This document shows, piece by piece, positions 35,030 through 44,905 of a DNA stretch of 64,000 nt; within the stretch, counting starts at the first letter, position 1; every line of letters begins with the position of its first letter. The notes under the pieces are model-generated. The model had not been told where the DNA came from. It saw only the letters and a list, made by a program, of their open reading frames with translations, and did no database searches. The position numbers were made by a program, and so were the translations under genes. This DNA is from Sandaracinus amylolyticus (lineage in GTDB: Bacteria > Myxococcota_A > Polyangia > Polyangiales > Sandaracinaceae), in the NCBI RefSeq assembly GCF_021631985.1, contig NZ_CP070225.1:1364001-1428000 (forward strand), read 5' to 3'.

Positions 35030-36688
35030 TCAATCGTTCTGCATGAGGCCGCGGACGGTGCCGTCGGGCTCGATGCGCACGTTGCGCGCAGCCGGCACTT
35101 TGGGCAGGCCCGGCATCGTCATCACGTCGCCGAGCAGCGCGACCACGAAGCCGGCGCCTGCCGACAGCCGCGCCTCGCGCACCGTCACCCGGAACCCGGT
35201 GGGGCGGCCCTGCTTCTTGGGATCGTCGGAGACCGAGAGCTGGGTCTTCGCGATGCACACCGGGAGCCCGCCGTAGCCGTCCTGCTCGAGCTTCTCGAGG
35301 GTCGCCTTCGCGCCCGCCTCGAGGTCCGCGCCGTCCGCGCCGTACACGTTCTTCGCGATCAGATCGATCTTCTTCGCGTACGGCAGATCGAGCTCGTACG
35401 CGAACTTCGGCGTGAGCGGCTCGTCACGCTCCACGATCGCCGCGACCTTCTCCGCGAGATCCATCGCGCCCGCGCCGCCCTGCGAGTACCCGCGCGAGAG
35501 CGCGACCGGCGCGCCGAGGGCGGCCGCGCGCTCCGCGACCATCGCGATCTCGGCGTCCGAGTCGTTGTCGAACGCGTTGATCGCGACGACCGCCTTGAGC
35601 CCGAAGAAGCGCGCGGTCTCGAGGTGACGCTCGAGGTTCGCGATGCCGCGCGCGAGCGCGTCGGGGTTGGGGTTGCCGGCCTCCTTGGGATCGACGCCGC
35701 CGTGGAACTTCAGCGCGCGCAGCGTCGCGACCACGACCACCGCGCTCGGCCAGATGCCCGCGGTGCGGCACTTGATGTCGAGGAACTTCTCGGCGCCGAG
35801 ATCGAACCCGAAGCCACCCTCGGTCACGACGATGTCGGCCTGGTGCATCGCCATCTTCGTCGCGAGCACGCTCGAGCATCCGTGCGCGATGTTCGCGAAG
35901 GGACCGCCGTGCACCAGCGCGGGGCTGCCCTCCATCGTCTGCGCGAGGTTCGGCAGCAGCGCGTCCTTGAGCAGCGCGGTCAGCGCGGGCGCGGCCTCGA
36001 GATCGTCGACGGTGACCGGGCGCTGATCGAAGGTGCGGCCGATCACGATGCGCCCGAGGCGACGCTGCAGATCCTCCATCGAGTCGGCCAGGCAGAGCAC
36101 CGCCATGACCTCGCTCGCCGCGGTGATGTCGAACCCGCTCTCGCGCGGCACGCCGCCGTTGCGCCCGCCGAGCCCGATCACCACGTCGCGCAGCGAGCGA
36201 TCGTTCATGTCCATCGCGCGACGCCAGGTCACGCGGCGCGGATCGAGCCCGAGCTTGCCGTTGAAGTGGAGCTCGTTGTCCACGATCGCCGCGAGCAGGT
36301 TGTTGGCGCTCGTGATCGCGTGGAGATCGCCGGTGAAGTGCAGGTTGATCTCGTTCGCCGGGACGATCTGCGCCTTGCCGCCGCCGGTGCCGCCGCCCTT
36401 CACGCCGAACACCGGGCCGAGCGAGGGCTCGCGCAGCGCGCACACCGCGCTGCGGCCCATGCGCACGAGGCCCATCGTCAGCCCGATCGACGTCGTCGTC
36501 TTGCCTTCGCCGGCGGGCGTCGGCGTGATCGCCGAGACGAGCACGACCTTGCCCTTGCCGCGCTTGGGGCGCGAGAGCGCGGCGAGATCGATCTTCGCCT
36601 TGTCGCGCCCGTAGGGGATGACGTCGTCGTCGTGGAGGCCGAGATCCTTCGCGACGTCGGTGATCGGACGGAGCGTGCTCTTCGCCAT
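35030..36688 (-). CDS. fhs: formate--tetrahydrofolate ligase
   Basis: Activates formate with ATP onto tetrahydrofolate, feeding one-carbon metabolism. The 552-residue product has the nucleotide-binding loop TPTPAGEGKTTTSIGL (55-70), GGTGGGKAQIVPANEINLHFTGD, and the C-terminal GFVVALLGDVMTMPGLPKVPAA. Length is normal. The ATG at 36688 was chosen because the conserved N-terminus KSTLRPITDVAKDLGL follows. It heads a minus-strand chain with clpP and rluA. Confidence 0.94.
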   Translation of the reverse strand: MAKSTLRPITDVAKDLGLHDDDVIPYGRDKAKIDLAALSRPKRGKGKVVLVSAITPTPAGEGKTTTSIGLTMGLVRMGRSAVCALREPSLGPVFGVKGGGTGGGKAQIVPANEINLHFTGDLHAITSANNLLAAIVDNELHFNGKLGLDPRRVTWRRAMDMNDRSLRDVVIGLGGRNGGVPRESGFDITAASEVMAVLCLADSMEDLQRRLGRIVIGRTFDQRPVTVDDLEAAPALTALLKDALLPNLAQTMEGSPALVHGGPFANIAHGCSSVLATKMAMHQADIVVTEGGFGFDLGAEKFLDIKCRTAGIWPSAVVVVATLRALKFHGGVDPKEAGNPNPDALARGIANLERHLETARFFGLKAVVAINAFDNDSDAEIAMVAERAAALGAPVALSRGYSQGGAGAMDLAEKVAAIVERDEPLTPKFAYELDLPYAKKIDLIAKNVYGADGADLEAGAKATLEKLEQDGYGGLPVCIAKTQLSVSDDPKKQGRPTGFRVTVREARLSAGAGFVVALLGDVMTMPGLPKVPAARNVRIEPDGTVRGLMQND

Positions 36689-36819
36689 GGCGGCGCGGAG
36701 ACTACCACCGGGATTCGCGACGCCGCGCTGCGCTTTCGCAGATCGGCTGGAGTGCTCGCTCGCGCGGGGCCCGCACGGGAGCGTGCGGAGCACGTGGACG
36801 GGAGGGGCGTCGTCGCAGA

Positions 36820-38766
36820 TCAGTCGGGACCGGGGTTGCCGACGGCCTCGGTCGTCCAGACCGCGATGTGGTTCGACGTCGTGAGATCCTGGAAGGGCAG
36901 CGCGAAGGCCGCGAAGCTCGGATCGTCACCGCGCGCGACGGCATCGGGCAGCACGCCCGCCATCCACACGTACGTGCCGCGGTTGCCGCTCTCGTCGTTG
37001 CCACCGGGCGCGGTGCGCAGGCCGTACGCGCGCGTCGACGCGAAGCTCACGTACATCAGCTCGCGATCGCCGAGATCGCCGCTGTCGAGCACGAACGCGA
37101 AGGGCGCCATGCGCGGGAACGTGTCGTTGAGATCGACGCGGCCCTCGTCCATCACGCCGGGCGCGCTCAGTCGATCCATGCGCACCGGCGCGCCTCCCTC
37201 GCGCGGCACCGCCCAGACCTTCGCGGTGGGATCGCTGTCGGCGTTGCAGTCGCGATCCTCGGTCGTGCCGCTCGGGCACGTGCTCTCGTTGAACGTCAGG
37301 AAGAGCTCGTCGGGCGACCAGTCGGGGTTGTAGCGGTTCAGTCCGTCGACGCGCGCCACGAGCACGCTCGGTGCGCTCCAGCCCGCGCCCTCGCGCTCGA
37401 CCATCGCGATCGCGCCGCGCATCGGACGCTGCGAGGTGCTGCCGCTCGACCCGACGTCGGTGAACGCGATCCAGTTGCCCGACTGGGGCGACCACGCGGG
37501 ATGGCTGACCTCGCGGCCGTCGTTGGGGATCGTCGCGAGCTGGGTGCCGCACCCGCCGGAGCCGTCGCAGCGCACGTCGAAGACGAACATCCCCATCGCG
37601 CCGCGATCGTCGTCGCCGTAGACCGCCGCGAGCTGCGCGCCATCGGGCGAGAACGACGAGAACTGCAGGACGTGATCGTCGCCCGCGCTCTCGTTCCAGA
37701 GCGGCGTGTACGTCTCGAGGTCGTACATCAGCACGCCGCCGCGGTTCTGACCGCCGACCGATCCGACGATCTTCGTTCCGTCGCGCGAGATCGCGTGGCA
37801 GCCCACGCAGCTGCCGCTCTGGGTCTGGCCCGGGCCCATGACGAGCTCGGCCTCGCCGGCCGCGGCGCCGAAGTCGTAGCGGACGATCGCGCCCGGCGAC
37901 GTGGTCCAGTAGTAGATGGTGCCCGCGAGGGGATCGCGCGCGAAGCGCAGATCGATGTCGCTCGACGCCGCGACCCCGCTGCCGGAGTCGTCGGTCGCGC
38001 GCACCCGCACCACGAGCGGGAGCCCGCCGCGGTTGGTCTCGGCGATGTACGTCCACGCCGCGCCGGTCGGCTCCCAGATGCACCCGTCGTCGCGCACGCC
38101 CGCGGGGCGCTCGCAGCGCACGTACGCGCGCACGTCGGTCACGTCGTTCTCGAACGCGACCTCGAAGAGCGTGTTGCTCGCCGGCCCGCGCAGCCAGTGC
38201 ACCTCGACGCGCCCGAGGTTCGGCGGGAGCACGACGCCGTCGTTCGGATAGACGAGCGTGGGCGCGCGCGACGCGTCCTCGGGGCCGTCGAAGAGCGAGC
38301 CGGGATCGGTCGGGAGCGCGGGGCCGCCGCCGGTCGGAGGGACGTCGAGGGTGCGTCGCAGCACGACGCGCAGCGCGCCGATCGCGAGCCGTCCGTTCGC
38401 GAGCGCCTCGATCCGCGCGCGCCCACCGTTCGTCGTCGTCGACGTGAACGTCGCGCCCGTGAACGCACCGACGTACGGAACGCCGGTCGCGCGGAACGTC
38501 ACGTACTCCGTGATCTCGCGCTCGCCGGTCTCGCCCTCGAAGGTGCCGAACGCGCGGTACGCCTGGGTCGCGGGGGTCGCGCCCTCGATCGTGATCGTCG
38601 CGTCGGCGGGCTCGAGCCGCAGCGTCTCGAGGCCGGCGAGGCGCGGGTCGTCGCTCGCGTCGCCGGACACCGAGCCGTCGCGCGGATCGCCGTCGATGTC
38701 TCCGCTGCAGTCACATCCCGCGAGCGTCGCGAGCGCCAGGCAGGCCAACAGGTACTTCGTGCGCAT
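36820..38766 (-). CDS. beta-propeller lipoprotein with a CXXCH heme-type motif
   Basis: Predicted lipoprotein of 648 residues. Lipobox LAGC (Cys18) is followed by an Asp/Gly linker. The middle part has an Ig-like strand region, then a segment with a c-type heme motif, CVGCH (320-324, within GSCVGCHAISRDG). The following blades resemble TolB/PD40 propellers (SFSPDGAQLAAVYGDDD, HPAWSPQSGNWIAFTD, NPDWSPDELFLTFNE). It would sit at the cell surface, perhaps binding heme or another ligand. The ATG at 38766 was chosen by the signal peptide. It is the last gene of the minus-strand series, 132 bp after its neighbour. Confidence 0.72.
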   Translation of the reverse strand: MRTKYLLACLALATLAGCDCSGDIDGDPRDGSVSGDASDDPRLAGLETLRLEPADATITIEGATPATQAYRAFGTFEGETGEREITEYVTFRATGVPYVGAFTGATFTSTTTNGGRARIEALANGRLAIGALRVVLRRTLDVPPTGGGPALPTDPGSLFDGPEDASRAPTLVYPNDGVVLPPNLGRVEVHWLRGPASNTLFEVAFENDVTDVRAYVRCERPAGVRDDGCIWEPTGAAWTYIAETNRGGLPLVVRVRATDDSGSGVAASSDIDLRFARDPLAGTIYYWTTSPGAIVRYDFGAAAGEAELVMGPGQTQSGSCVGCHAISRDGTKIVGSVGGQNRGGVLMYDLETYTPLWNESAGDDHVLQFSSFSPDGAQLAAVYGDDDRGAMGMFVFDVRCDGSGGCGTQLATIPNDGREVSHPAWSPQSGNWIAFTDVGSSGSTSQRPMRGAIAMVEREGAGWSAPSVLVARVDGLNRYNPDWSPDELFLTFNESTCPSGTTEDRDCNADSDPTAKVWAVPREGGAPVRMDRLSAPGVMDEGRVDLNDTFPRMAPFAFVLDSGDLGDRELMYVSFASTRAYGLRTAPGGNDESGNRGTYVWMAGVLPDAVARGDDPSFAAFALPFQDLTTSNHIAVWTTEAVGNPGPD

Positions 38767-38898
38767 GGGCTCCTCCGCGCCGAGGACGATTCTCACGAAC
38801 TCTGGGCGATCTGGGAAGCCTGTGCACGTTGCGTACAGCGGTGGATTTCCCAGGGATTCCGCCGCGTCGCCTTGTGCTCCAGGCGGAGAAGTCTCTGC

Positions 38899-40791
38899 TC
38901 AGCGGACGGGCGCGGGCTGGGTCGCCTGGCGCAGGGCGGTGCGCACGCCGTCGCTCGCGGCGTGGAGCAACACGAACGTGTCGCCGTCGATCCAGGCCTC
39001 GGGATCGAGCACGCCGAGCGCGTCGGCGCCCTGGCCCGAGGGGGTGAGCACCGGCGCGCCCTCGTTGCCCTCGCGGAAGAAGCGCAGATCGAGCGAGACG
39101 AGCAGGCCGATCGACCAGCGCGTGCCGCGGCGTCCTGCGTAGTAGAGCCGATAGACGCCGCCCTGGCGCACCAGCGCGGGGGCCGCGACCTCGTCGTGAT
39201 CGAACGCGCGCGCATCGTGCTCGCGTGCGGCGTGCACCTCGATCGCGCCGCGCTCCGCGATCGATCCGCAGCCCGTGCCGCACACGTCGCCGAGCTCGAA
39301 GGCACCGTCGGCCTCCGAGCCTGCGCGCAGCAGCACGATGGCGCTCGCTCCGCCGGCGCGGATCGCGCGCGCCGCGACGTAGAGGTCTGCGCCCACGCGC
39401 ACCGCGCTCGCGCCGTCGAGCTCGATCACGTCGCCCGCGGGATCGGCGATCGGCAGCGCGACGAGGTCGCGCATCGTCCCGAGATCGAACGTGTCCGCCC
39501 AGCCGGCGCCGCCCTCGATGCGCACGACGCGACGCCGGCGCTCCGCGTCGAGCGCGGTCGCGAGCAGCAGCCATCGATCCTCGAGCGGCACGAGGTGGGG
39601 ATCGCGGAGGCCGAACGGGAGCTGATCGTTCGGGCTCACCACCGGGCCACTCTCGAGCGGAGCGAAGGTGCCCGCGCCGTCGGGACGCGCGAGCCAGATC
39701 GCACCGCCCGCCGCGAACGCGAGGCGCGTCGCGGAATCGAGCGCACCTTCGGGACGTGCGATCGACGGCGCACGCTCGCTGCCCGCGACCCACGGCACGC
39801 TCCCGCCGCTCGCGAGCGGGCTCGCCGCGCGGACGAGCGCGTCGGGCATGTCGCAGCCGCTCGACTCGATCGCGAGCGACACGAGGCGCGCCGGCGGATC
39901 ACTGGCCGCGCCGCGGTTCGTGGTGCGTCCGTGCACGACCACGCGGAGGGCGGCGTCGGGCAGCGCAGCGGCGACGCGCGCTTCGAGGATCCCGGGCGCG
40001 TCGCTGCGCAGCGAGACCACGCCCGAGGGCTCGATCGTGAGCTCGTAGTCGTGCGGCGCGTCGTCGGGAAGCGGCGTGGTCCACGCGACCGCGCCGCCGA
40101 CGAGCAGCGAGACGTCGCCGCGCGAGCCGCTGACGAGCAGGCCGGTGACGCCGCGTACGCTCGGGCCGATCGCGTCGTCGGTCGCGAGCGAGATCGCGAT
40201 CGCGTCGATGCAGCCGTCGCAGCTGGTCGGCGCGGCGATGCGCGCGCGGAGCGTCACGCGCGCGGTCTGGGGGCGCACCTCGCCGGGCAGGACGAGGCCG
40301 CTGTCGCCGGCCTCGCCGCCGTTCGGCACGAGCGCGCCCGCGGCGTCGACGACGGGCTCGGGGCTGCCGAAGATGCCCGCGCCCGCGAGCGCGGCGCACG
40401 ACGAGGCGGCGCTGCCCGCGCACGCATCGAGGCTCGGGAGCGCGGCGCCGGGGAGCGTCGCGGTGCAGCACGCATCGCTCGCGACGCCGACGCAGCAGAC
40501 CGCCGCGGCACCGCACGCGGGATCGGCGCAGTCGAGCCCTGCGAACGCGTCGTTGTCGAGGCCGTCGAAGCACTCGGCCGCGTCGGCGAGGCCTTCGCGA
40601 TCGGGTGTCGCCCCGCCGGCATCGCCGCCGCTCGCGCTGGCATCGGTGTGCGGGGGCGGATCGCTGCCGGCATCGGTGCCGAGCCCCGCGCCGGCATCGG
40701 TCGATCCATGCGGATCACGACCGGACGGGCCCGCGGCCGTGCAGGCGGCGAGCGACGCGATGACCAGGAGCGACGCGACGCGCGCGCTCAC
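38899..40791 (-). CDS. secreted lipoprotein with Cys-rich head and GH43-like propeller (paralogue 3)
   Basis: Predicted lipoprotein of 630 residues, lipobox LAAC (Cys17), starting GTG in a GTGA overlap with the gene before it. After an Asp/Ala/Gly linker comes ECFDGLDNDAFAGLDCADPAC, a MopE-like Cys/Asp motif, then a second pair (CCVGVASDACC). The C-terminal half resembles a five-bladed propeller of the glycosidase family 43/32 type, with YYAGRRGTRWSIGLLVS. This final segment is nearly identical in the upstream gene. Sugar binding is plausible; catalytic residues were not identified. Confidence 0.68.
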   Translation of the reverse strand: MSARVASLLVIASLAACTAAGPSGRDPHGSTDAGAGLGTDAGSDPPPHTDASASGGDAGGATPDREGLADAAECFDGLDNDAFAGLDCADPACGAAAVCCVGVASDACCTATLPGAALPSLDACAGSAASSCAALAGAGIFGSPEPVVDAAGALVPNGGEAGDSGLVLPGEVRPQTARVTLRARIAAPTSCDGCIDAIAISLATDDAIGPSVRGVTGLLVSGSRGDVSLLVGGAVAWTTPLPDDAPHDYELTIEPSGVVSLRSDAPGILEARVAAALPDAALRVVVHGRTTNRGAASDPPARLVSLAIESSGCDMPDALVRAASPLASGGSVPWVAGSERAPSIARPEGALDSATRLAFAAGGAIWLARPDGAGTFAPLESGPVVSPNDQLPFGLRDPHLVPLEDRWLLLATALDAERRRRVVRIEGGAGWADTFDLGTMRDLVALPIADPAGDVIELDGASAVRVGADLYVAARAIRAGGASAIVLLRAGSEADGAFELGDVCGTGCGSIAERGAIEVHAAREHDARAFDHDEVAAPALVRQGGVYRLYYAGRRGTRWSIGLLVSLDLRFFREGNEGAPVLTPSGQGADALGVLDPEAWIDGDTFVLLHAASDGVRTALRQATQPAPVR

Positions 40792-42761
40792 GGCGCCCAC
40801 CCCTCGGGGATCGCGTGGCGCGCGAGGCCGATCGCGTCGCGCACTCCGTCGGTGCCCGTGTAGTAGAGGCGGAGCTCGGTGCCTTCGACCACCGGCGCGG
40901 GATCGTTCGTCGAGAGCGCGTCGAAGCCCGCGCCCGAGCCCGCGAGGATCGCGCGGCCGCCGTTGCCCTCGCGCCAGTGCACTCCGTCCTGCGAGAGCAT
41001 CACGCCGATCGACCAGCGCGTGCCGCGACGCCCCGCGTAGTAGAGGCGCAGCACGCCGCCGTACTCGATCAGCGCCGGTGCCGCGACCTCGTCGGCGTCG
41101 AAGTCGGTCGCGATCCCGGTCGCGCGACGCACGATGTGCTCGTCGGCGCGCACCTCGCCCGCGCTCGGGTCGTAGATCGTGGTGTCGGCGGGGAAGGGCG
41201 CGCCGCTCTCGTCGATCACGAAGAGCGCGACCTCGGTGGTGCCGTCGGCGTCGCGCCGTCGCGCCGCGAGCAGCGTGCGCCCGCCCGCGGTGCGGATGAC
41301 CGAGGGCGAGTCCCATCCGGTCGTGGTGTCGAGCTCGCTCGTCGGCGCGAGGACGCGCGCGGGCTCGCCCATCAGCAGCGAGTCGATGCCCGCGCCGTCG
41401 GCGCGCGCGACCGAAGTGGTGCCGTCCTCGGCGATCGCGGTGAACCAGAGCTGCCAGCGATGATCCGCGCCGCGCACCAGCGCGGGATCCGCGACCGCCG
41501 CGAGCCACGGCGCAGCGCCGGGCGCGATCATCGCGCTCTCGGGATCACCGGGATCGGCGAGCGCACGGAAGCGACCGCCGTCGATGCCCGCCGCCGCGTG
41601 GATGCGGCCCTGGTAGAGGAACGCCATGCGCGCGCGTCGCTCGCCCGACTGATCCTCGTAGGTGACGACCGAGGGCGCGCGCGTGCGCTCGCCGCTGGTC
41701 CACCACGGATCGATCGCGTCGGGCAGGATCACGTCGGTCGCGCGCGCGAGCGATGCGGGCGCATCGCAGGTGCCCTCGCTCAGCTCGAGCGCACGCAGGT
41801 GCGCGGGCGGCGGATCGCCGGGACCGCGGTTCGACGCGCGCCCCCACGCGAGCACGCGCGCCGGACCCCGCGGTGCGAACGGCACGTCGGTGAAGAGCGG
41901 CGTCCACGGACCGCCCGCGCTGCTCGTCGAGCCGATGAGCGTGGCGCGCCCGTTCGTCGTGGTCTCGAGGCGGTACGAGATCGCGGCGACGGGGCCCGCG
42001 CCGAGCATCGAGCGCACCTCCGCGAGCGGGAGCGCGCGCGCCACCGCGCCGCCGATCACGAGCCGGAGCTCGCCGCTCGCGGCGCTCACCATGACCGCGA
42101 CGTCGGCGTCGACGAGCGAGGTCGCGCCGAGGGTGGCGGTGCTCGACGTGAGCCCCACCGCGACCGAGTCGAGGCAGCGATCGCAGGTGTCGGCCGCCTC
42201 GACGCGCGCCTCGATCGCGAGCCGCGAGACCCGGGGATCGACGGTCCCCGCGAGCACGATCCCGCTGTCGTAGCGATCGCCGCCGTTCGGATAGAACGCG
42301 AAGTCGCGGAGCTCGGGCGCCGGACTGCCGAAGAGCGTCGCGCCGGGCGCGCACGCGAGGAGCGCGTCGCTGCCGGTGCCGCTGCAGCCCGAGAACGCGA
42401 TGGTGCGCGGAGTCGCGGCGCGACAGCACGACTCCGACGAGCGCCCGACGCAGCACACGGGCGTCGATGCGCAGTCGGGATCGTCGCAGTCGAGCTCGTC
42501 GTCGCCGTCGCCGTCGACGAAGTCGAAGCACCCTGCGCCGGTCGGGGGGCTGTCCTCGCCGGGGTAGGCGGGCCCTGCGTCGTCCCCGGCGAAGCCGCCG
42601 TCCGTTCGTGGCCACGCTCCCGCGTCGAGCGCACCGGCATCGGGGCCGTCGACCGCCGCTCCGTCCTCGTCGTCGTCGCAGCCGAGCGAGAGCGGCGCCG
42701 CGAGCGCCAGGCTGGCGAGCGCGAATCCGAGGATCGTGGCGCTACGAGAGCGGTGCTGCAT
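40788..42761 (-). CDS. secreted lipoprotein with Cys-rich head and GH43-like propeller (paralogue 2)
   Basis: Predicted lipoprotein of 657 residues, lipobox LSLGC (Cys28). An Asp/Ala/Gly linker precedes the MopE-like FDFVDGDGDDELDCDDPDC and the paired Cys segments (CCVGRSSESCC). A strand-rich middle (about 150-330) may be a lectin-like domain. The C-terminal part holds propeller blades with YYAGRRGTRWSIGVMLSQ. It is a clear paralogue of the next gene, overlapping it by 4 bp (GTGA). Function is unknown; surface binding of a glycan is a reasonable guess. Confidence 0.7.
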   Translation of the reverse strand: MQHRSRSATILGFALASLALAAPLSLGCDDDEDGAAVDGPDAGALDAGAWPRTDGGFAGDDAGPAYPGEDSPPTGAGCFDFVDGDGDDELDCDDPDCASTPVCCVGRSSESCCRAATPRTIAFSGCSGTGSDALLACAPGATLFGSPAPELRDFAFYPNGGDRYDSGIVLAGTVDPRVSRLAIEARVEAADTCDRCLDSVAVGLTSSTATLGATSLVDADVAVMVSAASGELRLVIGGAVARALPLAEVRSMLGAGPVAAISYRLETTTNGRATLIGSTSSAGGPWTPLFTDVPFAPRGPARVLAWGRASNRGPGDPPPAHLRALELSEGTCDAPASLARATDVILPDAIDPWWTSGERTRAPSVVTYEDQSGERRARMAFLYQGRIHAAAGIDGGRFRALADPGDPESAMIAPGAAPWLAAVADPALVRGADHRWQLWFTAIAEDGTTSVARADGAGIDSLLMGEPARVLAPTSELDTTTGWDSPSVIRTAGGRTLLAARRRDADGTTEVALFVIDESGAPFPADTTIYDPSAGEVRADEHIVRRATGIATDFDADEVAAPALIEYGGVLRLYYAGRRGTRWSIGVMLSQDGVHWREGNGGRAILAGSGAGFDALSTNDPAPVVEGTELRLYYTGTDGVRDAIGLARHAIPEGWAP

Positions 42762-42853
42762 CGCGGATCACCCGGGAGCGGAGCGCGCGATCCCACTCTG
42801 GCACACGCACCACGCCCCGGGCTCGCTCATCAGTTTGTGTGCCAGCGACACGA

Positions 42854-44905
42854 TCACTGCGGCCAGACCTGGTCGAGCGGCAGGAGCGTGTGTCGCACCT
42901 CGGTGGCGGTGGTGATCGTTCGTCCGACCAGGAGGCGCACCCGCTGGGGGGAGTTCGCGATGCGCGCGGCCGCGATCGACTCGATGTCGCAGCGCCCCGG
43001 GCACGCACCGAGCACCGGATCGCTCGCGCGCAGCACCGGGTTCGCCGCGTAGGGCACGAAGCGCGGCGGCTGATCGCGCGGTCCCGCCGACTCCGCGAAC
43101 GCGACGCTGGTGCGACCCGCGAGATCCCGCGCGACGACCCAGAGCCGATGGATCGCGAGGTCCTCGTCGTCGTCGGGGAACCACGACGCGCCGTCGGCGC
43201 CGCGCAGCGCGATCGCGGCGATGTCGCCGAAGTCGTCGGCCTGGAGAACGACCTCGCTCGGGAGCGTCGCGCGCACGCCGCCGTCGACGTCGACGCGCGC
43301 CATGCGGATCTCGCGCAGCGTGCCGGTGCGCTCGCATCCGTAGAGCAACCAGAACTGCGTGGTCGGGTGCGGGCCCGCGGGCAGGAGCAGCGGATCGCGC
43401 AGCGAGGTGCAGCCGCCGCCTTCGGTGTCGGGACGCAGCACCTGCATCGCGTCGTCGGCGACGAAGTACGGATTGACGCCCATCGGGTGCAGATCGATCC
43501 CGAAGCGCCGCCCGTTCGAGAGCTCGATCTCACGCGCGGCCGCGAGCCAGCCCTGGGTCGAGCGCGTGTGGGCGCGCGTGCTCTCGTCGACGGGCACGTA
43601 GAGCGAGGGCTCGCGCACGCTCGAGAGCGGCGGGCACGTCGTGCCCACGCACTGCGGCGGGCTCACACCGAGCACCGGCGCGCCGAGGGCGTCGCGCGAG
43701 CTCCAGCTCGTGAGCCCTTCGTCGTCGCTCGTCGTCGCGCCGCCGATCGCGAAGCGCACCGGCGCCGAGAGCTCGTTGGTGCGCGGGACGTTCGTCGCGT
43801 CGAAGTACACGTCCCACGCGTCGTCGGGGGTGCCCGTGCCGACGAAGTAGCTGCCGAGCGTCGGCGCGCCGACTCCGCCCTGCGCCCACGCGTCGCTCGC
43901 CCGCAGCGCGGTGTGATCGAGCCCCGTCGCAGCGCCGTCGATCGTGCGGAAATTACTGGGATTTGCGCACTCGTAGGGATCGCTCCCGACCGAGTCGACG
44001 TCGACGTAGTTGCCGCGCCCCTCGAGCGCGACGTAGAGCCCGCGCACCGCCGCGCAGCCGAAGCCCTCGCCCGCGAGGTGCTCGCGCGGGATCAGCGGAC
44101 GCCGCCCGCCCTCGTCGGTGTCCGCGAACACGTCCCACGTGTCGACGCCGCTCTGCGCGACGAGCACGCGCGCGAAGATCCACGCTGCGCCACCCGAGAT
44201 GCCGGGCGAGAGCTCGATCGTGACGTTCACGTCGGCGATGCCGAACGACTGCGGTGCGGTGTCGATGACGCGTCCCGCGCGGCGCACCTCGACGATGCGA
44301 TCGCGATAGAGCCGCACCGAGAGCTCGTCGGGCAGCGACGCGCCGCGCGCCATGTCGGGCACCGCGGTGAGCACGATGCTCGCGTACTCGCAGCCCTCGC
44401 GCGTGGTGCACGCGGTGCCGCGCGGCGCGCGCAGCGTCGCGGTGATCGACATCCCGAGATCGACCGGGAGGCACTCGACGTAGCGCAGGCCGCGCGGATC
44501 ACCGGTGCCGAAGCTCGAGACCACGTCGTCGGTGGTCTCGCGCTGGATCGTGGGCGGCACGCCCATCGGCAGCGAGATCCAGTCGAGCGAGTCGGTCGCG
44601 AACTCCGAGACCACGCTCTCGCCGCCCGAGCCGCAGCACTCGAGCTCGCGACCGCAGTCGAAGTCGTTGCAGTCGACGAGCCCGTCGCAGTCGTCGTCCT
44701 CGCCGTTGTCGCAGGTGCGCTCGAACTGCTCGGCGGGGACGCAGCCACCGTCACCGCCGTCGTCGATCGGACCGCCGTCGCCCGCGTCCTCGTCCTGTCC
44801 GGTGTCGGCCGCATCGACGCCGGCATCGCGCTCGATCAGCGATCGATCGGGCAACAAGCACCCGACGAGCGCGAGCGCGACGCACGCGATCCCCGCGCGC
44901 GTCAC
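42854..44905 (-). CDS. secreted lipoprotein with MopE-like Cys motif (paralogue 1)
   Basis: Predicted lipoprotein of 683 residues, lipobox LVGC (Cys16), starting GTG in a GTGA overlap with the PEGA gene. After a long acidic linker comes CDNGEDDDCDGLVDC, a MopE-type metal-binding-like motif. Several strand-rich segments follow (VDTWDVFADTDEGGRR, NYVDVDSVGSDPYECANPS). The C-terminal half has propeller-like turns but no YYAGRRG motif. It shares the plan of the two downstream paralogues, with low sequence similarity. Confidence 0.65.
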   Translation of the reverse strand: MTRAGIACVALALVGCLLPDRSLIERDAGVDAADTGQDEDAGDGGPIDDGGDGGCVPAEQFERTCDNGEDDDCDGLVDCNDFDCGRELECCGSGGESVVSEFATDSLDWISLPMGVPPTIQRETTDDVVSSFGTGDPRGLRYVECLPVDLGMSITATLRAPRGTACTTREGCEYASIVLTAVPDMARGASLPDELSVRLYRDRIVEVRRAGRVIDTAPQSFGIADVNVTIELSPGISGGAAWIFARVLVAQSGVDTWDVFADTDEGGRRPLIPREHLAGEGFGCAAVRGLYVALEGRGNYVDVDSVGSDPYECANPSNFRTIDGAATGLDHTALRASDAWAQGGVGAPTLGSYFVGTGTPDDAWDVYFDATNVPRTNELSAPVRFAIGGATTSDDEGLTSWSSRDALGAPVLGVSPPQCVGTTCPPLSSVREPSLYVPVDESTRAHTRSTQGWLAAAREIELSNGRRFGIDLHPMGVNPYFVADDAMQVLRPDTEGGGCTSLRDPLLLPAGPHPTTQFWLLYGCERTGTLREIRMARVDVDGGVRATLPSEVVLQADDFGDIAAIALRGADGASWFPDDDEDLAIHRLWVVARDLAGRTSVAFAESAGPRDQPPRFVPYAANPVLRASDPVLGACPGRCDIESIAAARIANSPQRVRLLVGRTITTATEVRHTLLPLDQVWPQ

